Shown here: positions 22,916 to 31,692 of the stretch, piece by piece
Layout: each line of letters begins with the position of its first letter
Position numbering within the stretch: the first letter of the stretch is position 1
DNA from: Neobacillus nitrireducens
GTDB lineage: Bacteria; Bacillota; Bacilli; Bacillales; Cytobacillaceae
Assembly: GCF_030915405.1 (NCBI RefSeq)
Contig: NZ_CP133262.1
Location: 1-64,000, forward strand
Direction of reading: 5' to 3'
Length of the DNA stretch: 64,000 nt
Notes under the pieces: generated by a model
Seen by the model: only the letters and a program-made list of their open reading frames with translations
What the model was told of the DNA's origin: nothing
Database searches by the model: none
Position numbers and translations under genes: made by a program

Positions 22916-25900
22916 GGAAATTCTCGATCAAGCGGCCCGGGATAAAATTAAATCACAGCTCAGGACAAATTTTTTAGTAGAAGCGGGTGCCGGCTCCGGT
23001 AAAACGACAAGTTTAGTCGATCGAATGGTTAACCTCATTTATACAGGAACCGCGCAAATTCAGGAAATCGTCGCGATCACTTTTACGCGAAAGGCGGCCG
23101 ATGAGCTAAAGGTCCGTTTTCAAGCGCGATTAGAAGAAGTGTGGAAGAATGAAAAGGATCTTGATGTCGAATTCCGTCTCGGAGAAGCTCTGCAAAATAT
23201 AGAACGCTGCTTTTTAGGAACGGTCCATGCCTTTTGTGCCAAGCTTCTGCGGGAGCGTCCAATCGAAGCGAATTTAGATTTAACCTTTACAGAGCTTGAG
23301 GAAGCCGATGACATCGACATTTTAGAAGAAGCTTGGCAGCGTTATTTACAAACCGCAATGGACGAAGAAGCTCATCATTTTGAAATCATTGAAGAATTAG
23401 GTATATCGGTTGACAACCTACTCCCTTGGTTAAAAGGGTTAAAGGAATATTCTGATGTGGAATGGGTGACAGAAACGCGGCCGAAACCGGAGCTGCTTGC
23501 GGATTATCAATCCTTCATGCTCCTCATCAAAGAAGCAAAAAAATCTGTTCCAGAGGAGGAGCCTCCGAAGGGATTCGACAGCTTACAGAAGGCGATTTTA
23601 ACCGCAGTTCAAAAAGAAAAGTTCATCAATCCTGCGAAGGAAAAGGATATCATTAGCATTTTAGAATTATTTGATAAGAATTTAAAACCAACTTATAATC
23701 GCTGGCCATCTAAAGAAGATGCAAAATTTTATGAAGAGAAAATCACAGCAGTGTTTGAAGTATCGATTAAACCGCTTATTCAAGCATGGAAAGAATATTG
23801 TCATCCGAAAATTATTCATTTTCTAAAAGAAGCAGTTCAGGCTTATCAACATTTAAAAAGCGAGCGATCCCTGCTAAACTTTCAAGATTTAATGATTCAT
23901 ACATCCGTGTTGCTAAAAGGTAATCCAGAAGTTCGCGCCTATTTCCAAGCAAAATACCGCTATCTACTCGTCGATGAGTTTCAGGACACCGACCCGATTC
24001 AGGCTGAAATCATGTTTTATTTAACGAGTGAAGATATTTTTGAAAAAACATGGACCAGATGCAAACCGAAAGCGGGTTCGCTCTTTGTGGTGGGCGATCC
24101 TAAACAAGCCATTTACCGTTTCCGCCGCGCAGATATTGATACATATAACCGCGTGAAACAGTTAATTGAGGAACATGGCGGCGAAATGTTGCAATTGACG
24201 ACCAATTTCCGGTCACTTGACACGGTGACAAAAGAATTAAATAAGGTTTTTCAGAAGCACTTACCAGAAGTGGAGTCTGATTACCAAGCAGCCTATCGCC
24301 CGTTAATCGCCTATCATGAGGACACTGGCGCTGGTTTTACGGGTATCAAGCGTTTATCTGTCCCTTCCGATTATAAAAAGAAGGAAGAAGTCATCTTAAT
24401 TGATGCGGAAAACATCGCTCGTTCGATTCAACATCTTATCGGGCAAGGGCACCAAGTAAAGGATTTCATGGTGCTGACGAGGTATACTGATGGTGTCGCT
24501 GTCTATGCGAAAACAATCGAGGACATGGGCATCCCTGTTAGTATTAGTGGGGAAGTAATCCTAGGTGAAACTAGGGAATTCCAAGATTTATGGATCCTCT
24601 TAAAGTCATACTTGGATACTACCGATGAAGTGGGCTTCATTGCCGTGTTACGCGGGATTTTCTTCGGAATGAGTGATCAAGAACTATATCAATGGAGACA
24701 AGCTGGTGGGAGATTTTCCATTTACGCCAATACCCCTCCTGAAATTTCGACTGTGGTGATTGATAAATTTAGGTTAGCATTGGATAAATTACAGGGTTTC
24801 CAAAAGCTTATTCGCTCACTTTCACCAACCGCAGCAATTGAACGAATCATTGAAGAAGTAGGTTTCTATCCATTACTTTTGAAAAATGGCCGCAATAAAC
24901 GAACATATAAAAGCCTGCTGCAAATGCTTGAAGCCCTTCGTAAACAAGTGGCAGCGGGGAAGACCACCTATAAACAAGTGATGGAAATGCTGACTGAGCT
25001 GATTTTTGAAAAAACAGTTGTTGCAAACTTGGAAGAAGAGGCAGATGCGGTTCGGATTATGAATATTCATAAAGCAAAAGGACTCGAAGCACCGATTGTC
25101 TTTTTAGCTCATCCAGCCAAATCCGTCAGTCCTGAATCCTTTTTATCACAGCATATTAAACGGGAGGACCATATTTCAAAGGGCTACTTTACGTTTACCA
25201 TAAAGAACGGCTATTCAGATAAAGAAATTGCCATTCCACTTGAGTGGGAAACACATAAGGCTGAGGAACTGGAGTACCTCACGGAAGAAGAGCTGCGAAT
25301 CATTTATGTTGCGGCTACCCGTGCCGAACAGGCCCTTATCATTAGTTCTCACACTGGCAATAAGAAAAACCCTTGGAACATCCTTTTTGAAATGGATGAT
25401 TTCGAGGAGATAGAACTTCCAGAGGTAGAACCATTTGTTGACCATTCAATAACAGAGGAGCTTACTTTTTCAGAATTTCAAGCTAGAACGGTTAGTAAAA
25501 ATGTCTGGCTGGAACAAAGTAAAGTAAAAACGTTTGAACATTGGTCCCCAACCAAGGATAAGGATTATTCTGAGGTGATTACAATTGAACGGGAATCGGG
25601 CGGCGGAAAGGATTGGGGAACGCTGATTCATGATGTCTTTGAAAAAGCTGTGCAGGACCATGACCTCTCCAATTATATAAAGGCCGCTTTAAACAAATAT
25701 CATCTTTCAAATGATAGAGAAAAAGAAGTAAGGTCTTATCTGGAAAACTTGCAAACTTCACCCCTTTGGGAGGAGTTAATGGCAGCTGATGAACTTCTGA
25801 CAGAAGTTCCTTTTACGTTAAAAGTTAAAAAGGGGCAAGCTCTTTATTCATTAATTACTAAAAACCCTGAAGCTAATCATCCCTTCTATGTCAAAGGAAC

Positions 25901-26114
25901 GATTGATCTCATCTATAAAAAGAATGGCACCTGGACGATTGTTGATTATAAAACAGACCGTGCTAAACAGGTTGAAGACTATGAAAAGCTCCAAGTATTC
26001 TATCGCAGTCAATTGTCCTTTTATAAGCATGCCTGGGAGGAGTTATCTAAAGAAACAGTCAGTAAAGAATTACTTTACTTTCTTGAACCAAATAAAATAA
26101 TGGCTACCGAGTGA
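22908..26114 (+). CDS. AddA-like UvrD-family helicase-nuclease
   Basis: 1068 aa. Superfamily 1A helicase motifs are present: Walker A GAGSGKTT (27-34), Ia TFTRKAADELK, II LLVDEFQDTDPIQ, III GDPKQAIYRFRRAD, V/VI NIHKAKGLEAPIVFLA and YVAATRAEQALI. The C-terminus is a RecB-family nuclease: GTLIHDVFEKAV, GTIDLIY and IVDYKTDR. The order matches AddA/RecB. It is translationally coupled to the AddB-like gene (ATG within its last codons). The expected role is ATP-driven end resection of double-strand breaks or foreign DNA. No Chi-related claim can be made from sequence. Confidence 0.9.
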   Translation: MTKEILDQAARDKIKSQLRTNFLVEAGAGSGKTTSLVDRMVNLIYTGTAQIQEIVAITFTRKAADELKVRFQARLEEVWKNEKDLDVEFRLGEALQNIERCFLGTVHAFCAKLLRERPIEANLDLTFTELEEADDIDILEEAWQRYLQTAMDEEAHHFEIIEELGISVDNLLPWLKGLKEYSDVEWVTETRPKPELLADYQSFMLLIKEAKKSVPEEEPPKGFDSLQKAILTAVQKEKFINPAKEKDIISILELFDKNLKPTYNRWPSKEDAKFYEEKITAVFEVSIKPLIQAWKEYCHPKIIHFLKEAVQAYQHLKSERSLLNFQDLMIHTSVLLKGNPEVRAYFQAKYRYLLVDEFQDTDPIQAEIMFYLTSEDIFEKTWTRCKPKAGSLFVVGDPKQAIYRFRRADIDTYNRVKQLIEEHGGEMLQLTTNFRSLDTVTKELNKVFQKHLPEVESDYQAAYRPLIAYHEDTGAGFTGIKRLSVPSDYKKKEEVILIDAENIARSIQHLIGQGHQVKDFMVLTRYTDGVAVYAKTIEDMGIPVSISGEVILGETREFQDLWILLKSYLDTTDEVGFIAVLRGIFFGMSDQELYQWRQAGGRFSIYANTPPEISTVVIDKFRLALDKLQGFQKLIRSLSPTAAIERIIEEVGFYPLLLKNGRNKRTYKSLLQMLEALRKQVAAGKTTYKQVMEMLTELIFEKTVVANLEEEADAVRIMNIHKAKGLEAPIVFLAHPAKSVSPESFLSQHIKREDHISKGYFTFTIKNGYSDKEIAIPLEWETHKAEELEYLTEEELRIIYVAATRAEQALIISSHTGNKKNPWNILFEMDDFEEIELPEVEPFVDHSITEELTFSEFQARTVSKNVWLEQSKVKTFEHWSPTKDKDYSEVITIERESGGGKDWGTLIHDVFEKAVQDHDLSNYIKAALNKYHLSNDREKEVRSYLENLQTSPLWEELMAADELLTEVPFTLKVKKGQALYSLITKNPEANHPFYVKGTIDLIYKKNGTWTIVDYKTDRAKQVEDYEKLQVFYRSQLSFYKHAWEELSKETVSKELLYFLEPNKIMATE

Positions 26115-26210
26115 GCGATTATTCTAACCAATTCCTCATGAGCAACTTTGAATAGTTTTCACTTACCATGTGATACTATATAAATTAACTGAAGAGAATG
26201 AGGTGTCGAC

Positions 26211-26933
26211 ATGAAAATTGAAGTTTGGTCAGATTATGTATGTCCGTTTTGTTATATTGGAAAACGCCGATTAGAATTGGCGTTAGACCAATTTCCTTAT
26301 AAGGATCAAGTAGAAGTAGAATTCAAAAGCTTTGAACTTGACCCTAACTCTCCCCAAAAGATGGATCTAAGCATCCACGAAGTATTAGCCCAAAAATATG
26401 GGATGACTATTGAAAAAGCGAAGGAAGCAAATCAAGGAGTGGGGCAGCAGGCAGCTACGGTAGGGTTGACTTTCAATTTTGATGAGATGAAGCCGACCAA
26501 TACGTTTGATGCGCATCGCTTGGCTAAATTTGCAAAGACTCAAGGGAAGGATCCGGTTGTTTCCGAAAAGTTATTGAATGCCTATTTTACAGAATCGAAA
26601 CATATTGGTGAGTTTGAAACATTGGCCGACATTGCCGAAGCGGCAGGATTAAATCGCCAAGAAGTATTGAAAGTTCTTCATGATAAAAATGCGTATGCGA
26701 GTGAAGTTCGCAAGGATGAATCCCTTGCGCAGCAGTATGGTGTTCGCGGTGTACCATACTTTGTCATTAATCAAAAATATGCGATTTCCGGTGCCCAACC
26801 GATAGAAACATTTATAGGGGCGCTGCAAAAAGTCTGGGAGGAAGAGTCTCCTGCTCCCGTGCTGCAAGATCTATCGACCGAAGAAGATGTTAGTTGCGCG
26901 GATGGCAATTGTGCGATTCCTGAAAAAAAATAG
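26211..26933 (+). CDS. DsbA-family thiol oxidoreductase (FrnE type)
   Basis: A 240-aa cytoplasmic thioredoxin-fold protein with an inserted helical domain. The N-terminus carries the redox motif C-P-F-C in SDYVCPFCYIGKRRLE, and the cis-Pro loop is GVRGVPYFVINQKY. This is the FrnE/polyketide-isomerase subfamily, which lacks a signal peptide. A C-terminal extension with two more cysteines (CADGNCAIP) follows the fold. The SD is weak (GAATGAGG) and the gene is monocistronic. Confidence 0.9.
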   Translation: MKIEVWSDYVCPFCYIGKRRLELALDQFPYKDQVEVEFKSFELDPNSPQKMDLSIHEVLAQKYGMTIEKAKEANQGVGQQAATVGLTFNFDEMKPTNTFDAHRLAKFAKTQGKDPVVSEKLLNAYFTESKHIGEFETLADIAEAAGLNRQEVLKVLHDKNAYASEVRKDESLAQQYGVRGVPYFVINQKYAISGAQPIETFIGALQKVWEEESPAPVLQDLSTEEDVSCADGNCAIPEKK

Positions 26934-26945
26934 ACGTTTGTCCTT

Positions 26946-26994
26946 AAAAACGAATGGGCAAGGAAACTATGTTTCCTTGCCCATTCGTTTTTTT
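26946..26994. terminator. Bidirectional terminator
   Basis: A long stem AAACGAATGGGCAAGGAAAC / GTTTCCTTGCCCATTCGTTT with T-runs on both strands. It serves frnE and the opposing repeat gene. Confidence 0.93.
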
Positions 26995-27004
26995 AAAGAT
27001 TTTA

Positions 27005-27526
27005 TTAGCGTCTGCGGACTCTCAAATTCCACATGTTGCCGTTTTTCCAACAACGGTTGACTATAGTATTGGGACTAGAACCTCTACGCCATCCAGTCCA
27101 TCTGCAGCGTCTTGATGTTCTTCTTCTTGAAGTATTACGTCGAGAAGTATTACGGTTTCTAGAAGTATTACGGTTTCTAGAAGTATTACGGTTTCTAGAA
27201 GTATTACGGTTTCTAGAAGTATTACGGTTTCTAGAAGTATTACGGTTTCTAGAAGTATTACGGTTTCTAGAAGTGTTACGGTTTCTAGAAGTGTTACGGT
27301 TTCTAGAAGTGTTACGGTTTCTAGAAGTATTACGGTTTCTAGAAGTATTCCGTCTAGATGTGTTCCTACGTGATGTCATCTGCTGTCTTGAAGTTCTTCT
27401 TCGGGATGTTCTTCTTCGTGTTGTGCGACGATCATGACCGGGATCGCGGAACATAAAGCCCCAGAAATCACCTTGTCTTACTTCATCGGCTGCTATTTGA
27501 ATATCTTCCGCTGAAAAATCGCTCAT
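27005..27526 (-). CDS. Arg/Ser/Thr tandem-repeat protein, CotG-like coat protein
   Basis: 173 aa, extremely basic. A 31-residue non-repeat N-terminus (SAEDIQIAADEVRQGDFWGF) is followed by TSRR blocks, 11 hexads NTSRNR, and a Cys/Trp/Arg-rich tail. Strong SD AAAGGAGGTG precedes the ATG. It diverges from a CotH kinase gene, as cotG does from cotH in B. subtilis, where CotH phosphorylates serines in the CotG repeats. By position and composition it is a candidate spore-coat substrate of that kinase. The repeat sequence itself is not that of B. subtilis CotG, so homology is unproven. The opposite-strand frame over the repeats is only a shadow. Confidence 0.75.
   Translation of the reverse strand: MSDFSAEDIQIAADEVRQGDFWGFMFRDPGHDRRTTRRRTSRRRTSRQQMTSRRNTSRRNTSRNRNTSRNRNTSRNRNTSRNRNTSRNRNTSRNRNTSRNRNTSRNRNTSRNRNTSRNRNTSRNRNTSRRNTSRRRTSRRCRWTGWRRGSSPNTIVNRCWKNGNMWNLRVRRR
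27153..27350 (-). repeat. 11-copy 18-bp tandem repeat encoding NTSRNR
   Basis: Near-identical direct repeats of the unit CGGTTTCTAGAAGTATTA (plus strand). Only the silent A/G change in the Asn codon varies (three adjacent copies have GTTA). Each unit contains TCTAGA. Near-perfect identity suggests recent expansion. Confidence 0.95.
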
Positions 27527-27730
27527 AGTAACTTAGCACCTCCTTTAAGCTTGAAAAGGGAGCAAGATCACTAATTGACCTATTTGTCCAAGTAACTCAC
27601 TCTTCTTCTACTAAATTACGTGTGTTCCGGTACATTTGAATAAGAAAAAAGCCTACTAGAGAAAAAAAGCTGTCCATGAGGGACCTCCAACCTTTGATTT
27701 TCATACGAATATAGGAAGGAGGAATAAAAA

Positions 27731-28822
27731 ATGGACGAGGCTGAACTATTACCGCAATACAAACTCTTTATTAGACCAGTCGACCTGCGGGAGCTGAGAA
27801 GGGACATTTGGATTGATGATCCGATTCCTGCCCAGTTAACGATTGAAGGGAAACGGCTCGAAATCGATGTTGCCTATCGAGGATCCCACATTCGCGACTT
27901 TCCGAAAAAGTCTTATCAGGTCTCCTTCTACAAACCTAAAAAGTTTAAAGGTTCCAAACAGATACACTTGAACGCCGAATTTAAGGATCCCTCATTAATT
28001 AGAAACAAACTTTCCTTTGATTTTTTTGCTGATCTTGGCGTATTATCGCCTCAATCGCGTCATATATTTTTAATTCAAAATGGAAAAGCTGAAGGGGTTT
28101 ATTTGGAAATTGAAAGTGTTGATGAGAATTTCCTAGCCAGGAGGGGCATGCCGAACGGAAGCATTTATTATGCCGTTGACGGTGATGCAAATTTTTCACT
28201 GATGAGTGATCTAGACAAGGAAACCAAAAAATCACTTCAATTGGGTTATAAAAGAATAGTTGGCGGGCGGGAAGAAGATTTTTACTTACAGGAATTTATT
28301 TTTAACATTAATACGTTTTCAAAAAATGAATTCGAAAAAGAAATTCACAAATTTGTTGATATCGATAAATATCTCCGCTGGATGGCCGGAGTTATTTTCA
28401 CATCAAATTATGATGGTTTCGTTCATAACTATGCCCTTTACAGGAATGGAGAAACACGCCTTTTTGAGATTATACCTTGGGACTATGATGCGACATGGGG
28501 CCGGGATGTCAATGGGAAAACGATGGAGCCTGATTATGTACCGATTGATGGATTTAATACATTAACCGCACGCCTTTTATATGTAGATTCCTTTCGTAAG
28601 CAATACCGATTGCTCCTTGAGGATATAATGGATCAGTATTTTACAGTAGACCATATGATTCCGAAGGTTGAAAAACTAACAAAATTAATTCGTCCGTTTG
28701 TTATTCAGGATCCATATAAAAAACAAGATATAGATCTATTTGACAGGGAAGTATCAGTTATTGCAAATTATATCGAGGAAAGAAGAAAGTACTTATCTAG
28801 GAAATTAGCCATACTGGATTAA
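27731..28822 (+). CDS. cotH: Spore coat protein kinase CotH
   Basis: A 363-aa atypical kinase that phosphorylates coat proteins during sporulation. The nucleotide-binding region includes IHLNAEFKDPSLIRNKLSFD. Catalytic/metal motifs are SNYDGFVHNYALYRN (Asp228) and IPWDYDATWGR (Asp251). These residues fall at the same numbers as the key aspartates reported for B. subtilis CotH, and the length is essentially the same. The SD GGAAGGAGG precedes the ATG. It is divergent from the repeat-protein gene, 204 bp away. Confidence 0.93.
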   Translation: MDEAELLPQYKLFIRPVDLRELRRDIWIDDPIPAQLTIEGKRLEIDVAYRGSHIRDFPKKSYQVSFYKPKKFKGSKQIHLNAEFKDPSLIRNKLSFDFFADLGVLSPQSRHIFLIQNGKAEGVYLEIESVDENFLARRGMPNGSIYYAVDGDANFSLMSDLDKETKKSLQLGYKRIVGGREEDFYLQEFIFNINTFSKNEFEKEIHKFVDIDKYLRWMAGVIFTSNYDGFVHNYALYRNGETRLFEIIPWDYDATWGRDVNGKTMEPDYVPIDGFNTLTARLLYVDSFRKQYRLLLEDIMDQYFTVDHMIPKVEKLTKLIRPFVIQDPYKKQDIDLFDREVSVIANYIEERRKYLSRKLAILD

Positions 28823-28823
28823 A

Positions 28824-28847
28824 AAAAACCATCCGAATCCGAATGGT
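28824..28847 (-). terminator. Terminator of sda
   Basis: On the minus strand ACCAT/ATGGT closes a stem followed by T8. It lies 10 nt after the sda stop and between the convergent cotH and sda genes. Confidence 0.75.
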
Positions 28848-28855
28848 CTAGAGGC

Positions 28856-28999
28856 TTAGTTAATAGTTTCATGAATTAATTTTCTATGACTAATTTCAGT
28901 TAGTAATAAATGAATAAAGTCAGTGCAAAGTTCTAGGCGGATGGCTTCGTGGTAGGCATCAATTAAAACAGTATCTTGTAGCTTCTGCAGTGATTTCAA
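28856..28999 (-). CDS. sda: Sporulation histidine kinase inhibitor Sda
   Basis: A 47-aa helical hairpin protein, MKSLQKLQDTVLIDAYHEAI followed by RLELCTDFIHLLLTEI and a basic end. The pattern L.D.LLI.AY..A..L.L..DFI.LL..EI..R.L matches B. subtilis Sda, which blocks KinA/KinB autophosphorylation when replication is disturbed. The start is TTG with SD GAGGG 8 nt upstream. In B. subtilis sda is driven by DnaA boxes. Upstream here I see only a partial TTATCCA match at about 29110. It lies tail-to-tail with cotH. Confidence 0.82.
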   Translation of the reverse strand: MKSLQKLQDTVLIDAYHEAIRLELCTDFIHLLLTEISHRKLIHETIN

Positions 29000-29068
29000 A
29001 ACTATATCCCTCGTTTTTTAAGATTTCTATGACTATCTTAAAATAAATTTAACCTTTTTGGGGGTATA

Positions 29069-29245
29069 ATGATGAAATTCCACAAAAAGTTCAAACCTAG
29101 GAAAAAAATTTATCCATTGTGATTTTTTTACTTGTATCTATGCAAAAACAGTATTCATGAAAAAGTAAACGAGATTTTTATTGATCACGGAAAAACTGCA
29201 CTAGTCAAGTCAGATAATGCCTTGAAGAAGGCTTTCAGTAAATAA
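29069..29245 (+). pseudogene. Possible small membrane protein interrupted by TGA
   Basis: An SD-like GGGGGT (29060-29064) is followed by tandem ATGs and the frame MMKFHKKFKPRKKIYPL, then TGA (29120), then FFYLYLCKN...KTALVKSDNALKKAFSK to a TAA at 29245. A Rho-independent terminator follows at 29276. Replacing TGA with Trp would give a 58-aa protein with one hydrophobic stretch. No SECIS-like stem is evident here. I do not recognise the family, and coding is uncertain. Confidence 0.35.
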
Positions 29246-29275
29246 TCCTTGAATAAAAACTCCGGTTTTAGAAAG

Positions 29276-29301
29276 CATATGCGTAATGCATATGTTTTTT
29301 T
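29276..29301 (+). terminator. Terminator upstream of the GGDEF-EAL gene
   Basis: Stem CATATGC/GCATATG with T7. It is nearly identical to the hairpin at 31511 that ends the next gene. Confidence 0.8.
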
Positions 29302-29361
29302 GATTTTTTACGGGTATTATTAATATCGAATGGTGAAGCTATTTTCGGAGGTTTGTCATGT

Positions 29362-31512
29362 ATGCAATATTTTTCCTTTCATATTTCTATTTATTCAACT
29401 GTGGTGCTAATAAGTATACTGGTGATCATTTTGTTTATCACTGCAATATTTGTTCGAAAAGTTTTTCGACAGTCCGAGGAACTGCAACTAAATGAGCAAT
29501 ATTACAAATCATTATTTGATCAAAATCCAGACATCATCATAACTTTTGATTTAGCTGGGAATTTTTTAAATGTTAATAAAGCTGTGTCATTATTTGGGTA
29601 CACGGTAGAAGAACTTATCCATAAATCATTTATTCCGTTATTAATCCCTCCGGATGTCGAACAAACAGTGGCAAATTTCCGGAAAGCAGTTTCAGGGGTG
29701 GTTACCACCTATGAGTGTGCTATTTTTGATAAGGACGGGAATCAAAAGGAAATCCTTGCAACAAATATCCCTATCTACGTAAAAAATAAGATCGTTGGTG
29801 TTTACGGAATCATAAAAGATATTACTGTGCATAAAAATGCGGAAAAAAGCTTAAGAGAGGCTGAGGAAAAATACAGAAGCTTAGTAGAAAATTCTTTAGT
29901 TGGCGTTTATATTTTTCAAAAAGAAAAATTAGTTTATGTAAATCCACGTCTATGTCAAATGACTGGTTATAGTGAAGAGGAGCTCTCTACATTGAACTTA
30001 TCCGATCTTATCTATCCCGATGACCTCCAAATTGTAGCCTGGAAATTAGTTAAATTAGGTTCAAAGGAAGAGTCTTCCATTACATATCAATATCGGATCA
30101 TCCGCAAAGATAAAAGGGTGTTAACGTTAGAAATTTATGGGTCAATTATCGATTATCATGGGCAAGCTGCTGTTATCGGAACAGTTATTGATGTATCAGA
30201 AAGAATTAAAACAGAAAAAATGATTAAGCATATGGCCTATCATGATCAACTAACCGGCCTCCCAAATAGATATTTTTTAAAAGAAAAACTTAATGGTTTG
30301 GTAGAAAGCGCGAAGGCAAAGCATGAAAATTTCGCCCTATTGTTTCTTGATTTGGATCGTTTTAAAGCGGTCAATGACACGTTTGGACATGAAATCGGCG
30401 ACAAATTCCTTGTTGAGATTACCGAAAAGTTAAATCGTCTAATAGATGATCATGATACCATTGCCAGATATGGAGGGGATGAATTTACGATTCTCCTTGC
30501 CAATTCAAATGAAAAAAGGGCTTGTGAAGTCGCACAAGCCATTATTACCAATTTATCTGTGCCATTTTATCAAACCCATAATGAGATATTGGTTACGCCA
30601 AGTATCGGAATTAGTATCTTCCCTGAACACGGTGAATCCTTCGATATGCTTGTAAAAAATGCTGATCGGGCAATGTATTTTGCCAAGAGCCTTGGAAAAA
30701 ATAACTATCAACTGTTTAGTGATGATTTAAAAGAAAAAAACCAACATGAATTAGAATTGGAAATTTGCTTACGTAAAGCATTAAAAAGAAACGAATTTTT
30801 ATTATACTATCAGCCCCAAATAAATCTTGAAACCAATCAAATGATTGGGGCAGAAGCATTGATCCGTTGGAACCACCCGGAAAGAGGATTAATTCCTCCT
30901 TCCGAATTTATCGGGCTGGCCGAAGAAACCGGGTTGATTATTCCAATCGGTGAATGGGTAATCCGGACTGCCTGTCAGCAAATGATGAAATGGCAGGCAG
31001 ATGGATTACCGCGACTAAGGATCGCCGTAAACATTTCTGCAAAACAATTTACGCAAACGAATTTGCCTGATTTGTTACGTAAAGTTTTACATGAAACAGG
31101 ACTAGAACCGAAATACTTAGAGATTGAAATTACTGAAAGTATGACGATGGATGTGGAATCGACCATCTCAACGCTACTTGAGCTTAAAGAAATTGGTGTA
31201 TTAATAAGTATTGATGACTTTGGTACAGGGTATAGTTCGCTTAATTATCTTAAGCGATTTCCGATTGATAAATTAAAAATCGATCAGTCATTTATCCGTG
31301 AGTGTACGAGTGACCTAAATGATCAAACCATTATTAAGACCATCATTCTAATGGCGCATTTATTAAAACTTCAATTGATCGCAGAGGGGGTCGAAACGAA
31401 AGACCAAGCAAACTTTCTTCTTCAACAGGGATGTCTTGAAGCCCAAGGATATTATTTTAGTCAACCAATACCAGTTGAGGACTTTGAAGAAAAATTAATC
31501 CAGCAAATGTAA
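29362..31512 (+). CDS. Membrane-anchored PAS-PAS-GGDEF-EAL cyclic-di-GMP enzyme
   Basis: 716 aa from ATG 29362 (SD GGAGG 10 nt upstream; TTG at 29353 is too close). One N-terminal transmembrane helix (~9-31) is followed by two PAS domains (about 45-165 and 168-285). The GGDEF domain has an intact RYGGDEF and an HDQLTGLPNR start. The EAL domain has an intact EALIRW plus ITESMTMD and DDFGTGYSSL. Both synthesis and hydrolysis motifs are preserved, so the net activity cannot be predicted. PAS domains suggest redox or ligand sensing. The gene stands alone between two near-identical hairpins. Confidence 0.94.
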   Translation: MQYFSFHISIYSTVVLISILVIILFITAIFVRKVFRQSEELQLNEQYYKSLFDQNPDIIITFDLAGNFLNVNKAVSLFGYTVEELIHKSFIPLLIPPDVEQTVANFRKAVSGVVTTYECAIFDKDGNQKEILATNIPIYVKNKIVGVYGIIKDITVHKNAEKSLREAEEKYRSLVENSLVGVYIFQKEKLVYVNPRLCQMTGYSEEELSTLNLSDLIYPDDLQIVAWKLVKLGSKEESSITYQYRIIRKDKRVLTLEIYGSIIDYHGQAAVIGTVIDVSERIKTEKMIKHMAYHDQLTGLPNRYFLKEKLNGLVESAKAKHENFALLFLDLDRFKAVNDTFGHEIGDKFLVEITEKLNRLIDDHDTIARYGGDEFTILLANSNEKRACEVAQAIITNLSVPFYQTHNEILVTPSIGISIFPEHGESFDMLVKNADRAMYFAKSLGKNNYQLFSDDLKEKNQHELELEICLRKALKRNEFLLYYQPQINLETNQMIGAEALIRWNHPERGLIPPSEFIGLAEETGLIIPIGEWVIRTACQQMMKWQADGLPRLRIAVNISAKQFTQTNLPDLLRKVLHETGLEPKYLEIEITESMTMDVESTISTLLELKEIGVLISIDDFGTGYSSLNYLKRFPIDKLKIDQSFIRECTSDLNDQTIIKTIILMAHLLKLQLIAEGVETKDQANFLLQQGCLEAQGYYFSQPIPVEDFEEKLIQQM

Positions 31513-31540
31513 ACATATGCGAACTGCATATGTTTTTTTT
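31511..31540 (+). terminator. Terminator of the GGDEF-EAL gene
   Basis: A 10-bp stem AAACATATGC/GCATATGTTT with loop GAACT and T8. Confidence 0.9.
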
Positions 31541-31692
31541 ATAAGGTTATATCTATGTATGAAAGCTGATTCCAACAAATACAAGCTTTAAGTCACCCAT
31601 TTTTCCATTTTAAGCAGATTGTCCATATCCACTTTAATTTATATTCATATAATTACAAGAATACTATTTTTAAATGGAGTTGAGATGATTTA

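Noticed and set aside
27153..27350. Possible CRISPR array
   Set aside because: Units are contiguous 18-bp direct repeats with no spacers and lie in frame inside a gene.
27033..27437. Plus-strand frame of LEVLRF repeats
   Set aside because: It is the antisense shadow of the NTSRNR array; no SD, and the minus frame has AAAGGAGGTG and the CotG/CotH context.
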